Assembly (NCBI GenBank): GCA_028694545.1
Contig: JAQVKV010000249.1
Location: 1 to 5,181 of the forward strand
Direction: 5' to 3'
From: Zavarzinia sp.
GTDB lineage: Bacteria; Pseudomonadota; Alphaproteobacteria; Zavarziniales; Zavarziniaceae
Length of the DNA: 5,181 bases
The position numbers and the translations under genes were made by a program. Numbering within the stretch: the first letter of the stretch is position 1; each line of letters opens with the position of its first letter. The notes beneath the pieces were generated by a model, which saw nothing but the letters and a program-made list of their open reading frames with translations, had not been told where the DNA came from and searched no databases. This document shows positions 4,151-5,181 of this stretch, one piece after another.

Positions 4151-5181
4151 ATGTTTGCCACCCGCCGTAGGGAAGCCGAGAATGAAGTGGCCGCCGCCAA
4201 TGCCGCGGTAGCCACCGCCAATGCCGATCTTGCCGGGGTGAAGAGCGAGCTTGCGGCGTTGAAGCAGATGCTCGATGCCATGCCGGTCAACGTCATGATG
4301 TGCGAGCTGACGGATTTCACCATTACCTACGTCAACAAGACTTCGGTCGAGACCCTGCGCAAGCTCGAGCATCTGCTCCCGGCGAAGGCGGACCAGCTCG
4401 TTGGCCGTTCCATCGACATTTTCCACAAGAACCCGGCGCACCAGCGCCGCCTGCTGTCGGACCCGAAGAACCTGCCGTGGCGCACCCGCATCAACCTCGG
4501 CAATGAAATCCTCGATCTCCAGGTCTCCGCCATCTTTGACCTGAACGGCAAATACACCGGCCCCATGCTGACCTGGTCGATCATCACCGAGGCGGTGAAG
4601 GCCGAGCGCCAGACCAAGATGCTGATGCGCATGCTCGACGACATGCCGATCAACGTCATGACGGCGGACAAGGACACGCTCGAGATCAATTACATCAACC
4701 GCACCTCGGTCAACACGCTGAAGGCGGTCGAGCACCTGTTGCCGATCAAGGCGGAAAGCGCGCTCGGCGCCTGCATCGACATCTTCCACAAGAACCCGCA
4801 GCACCAGCGCCGCGTGCTGGCCGATCCGCGCAACCTGCCGCATAACGCCAAGATCAAGCTCGGGCCCGAGACCCTGGACCTGCGCGTCTCGGCCGTGCTG
4901 GACGACGACGGTTCCTACATCGGCCCCATGGTGACCTGGTCGATCGTGACCAAGACCGTCGAGGTGATCGACAGCTTCGAGCGTAACGTGAAGACGGCGG
5001 TCGAATCCGTCGCCGCCTCGGCCGACCAGATGCGCGGCGCCGCCGACGTCATGTCGAACGTGGTGCAGGAGACGGTCGCCCAGTCCGAAACCATCGCGAC
5101 CAACGCGGGCGAAGCCTCGTCCAACGTCCAGACCGTCGCCGCCGCGACCGAGGAACTGGCGGCTTCCGTCGCCGAGATCGG
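4151..5181 (+). CDS. Soluble methyl-accepting chemotaxis protein with two tandem PAS domains (3' end beyond window)
   Basis: This is a cytoplasmic chemoreceptor: PAS sensors feed a coiled-coil signalling domain that would control the CheA kinase. The frame stays open to the window edge (343 whole codons). Order: a basic start (MFATRRREAE), an Ala/Asn-rich coiled coil to about residue 39, PAS1 about 39-151, PAS2 about 160-272, then the start of the MCP helical domain with FERNVKTAVESVAAS (276-290) and TVAAATEELAASVAEI (328-343). No transmembrane segment or HAMP domain is visible before the MCP part. The PAS domains are a duplication with a 121-residue period; both carry IDIFHKNP-HQRR (88-100 and 209-221) and TWSI near the last strand (Trp142, Trp263). 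The ATG at 4151 is the first start after an in-frame stop at 4097 and has GAGGG 7 bases upstream. The ligand is unknown; heme or another cofactor is possible. The hairpin tip that contacts CheA/CheW lies outside the window. Confidence 0.9.
   Translation, partial: MFATRRREAENEVAAANAAVATANADLAGVKSELAALKQMLDAMPVNVMMCELTDFTITYVNKTSVETLRKLEHLLPAKADQLVGRSIDIFHKNPAHQRRLLSDPKNLPWRTRINLGNEILDLQVSAIFDLNGKYTGPMLTWSIITEAVKAERQTKMLMRMLDDMPINVMTADKDTLEINYINRTSVNTLKAVEHLLPIKAESALGACIDIFHKNPQHQRRVLADPRNLPHNAKIKLGPETLDLRVSAVLDDDGSYIGPMVTWSIVTKTVEVIDSFERNVKTAVESVAASADQMRGAADVMSNVVQETVAQSETIATNAGEASSNVQTVAAATEELAASVAEI
4194..4226 (+). repeat. 12-bp direct repeat at a 21-bp period within the N-terminal coiled coil
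   Basis: CCGCCAATGCCG occurs at 4194-4205 and 4215-4226. The 21-base step equals one heptad, and the protein reads Ala-Asn-Ala at residues 16-18 and 23-25. It fits a short coiled coil grown by codon-block duplication. Confidence 0.6.
4265..4966 (+). repeat. In-frame tandem duplication encoding PAS1 and PAS2 (363-bp period)
   Basis: Residues 39-151 and 160-272 of the chemoreceptor align without gaps at an offset of 121 residues (363 bp). By hand count about 64 of 113 positions are identical. The nucleotide sequence is also strikingly alike in the central block, for example from 4412 and from 4775. The least alike part is the 8-10 residues after MPVNVM/MPINVM, the early strand region of each PAS domain. 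Confidence 0.88.

Noticed and set aside
4136..4843. 235-codon minus-strand open frame with repeated VDRHxVEH/VDxGA-like segments
   Set aside because: The repeats are the antisense image of the duplicated PAS coding sequence, so the apparent repetitive protein is a by-product.

Overview
The window comes from a high-GC alphaproteobacterium. The strongest evidence is a PhyR / NepR / EcfG general stress response (GSR) locus, a system known only from Alphaproteobacteria. The GC-rich coding, the tandem-PAS chemoreceptor and the other gene types fit a Rhodospirillales-like free-living bacterium, but genus cannot be told from the sequence alone.

Layout, left to right. (1) Positions 1-267 (-) hold the first 89 codons of phyR, the anti-anti-sigma response regulator. 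It diverges from nepR (397-594, +), the anti-sigma factor, and ecfG (591-1199, +), the ECF sigma factor. nepR and ecfG overlap by the 4 bases TTGA. The phyR-nepR gap holds a 9-bp perfect inverted repeat that reads as an EcfG-type promoter on each strand. (2) A leftward pair converges on ecfG with a 3-bp gap: a pterin-4a-carbinolamine dehydratase (2310-2612, -), then, 3 bp further, an uncharacterised four-helix membrane protein (1203-2306, -). (3) Divergent from the dehydratase is a small zincin-like metallopeptidase (2699-3100, +). (4) Converging on it with a 12-bp gap is a glutaminase, glsA (3113-4045, -). (5) Divergent from glsA is the start of a soluble chemoreceptor (4151 to the window end, +), with a short coiled coil, two tandem PAS domains and the beginning of an MCP signalling domain.

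How the genes work together. The left block is one regulatory module. Under stress, phosphorylated PhyR sequesters NepR and frees EcfG, and EcfG probably transcribes both arms of its own locus from the symmetric promoter. The remaining genes (pterin recycling, a membrane protein, a protease, glutamine deamidation, chemotaxis) look like independent small units. No EcfG-type promoter was found in the other two intergenic regions, so membership of the GSR regulon is not supported for them. No RNA genes, insertion sequences, CRISPR arrays or phage genes were seen. The window does not look like a mobile island, and I see no wholly new multi-gene system. The most interesting points are the mirror-image stress promoter and the duplicated PAS module.
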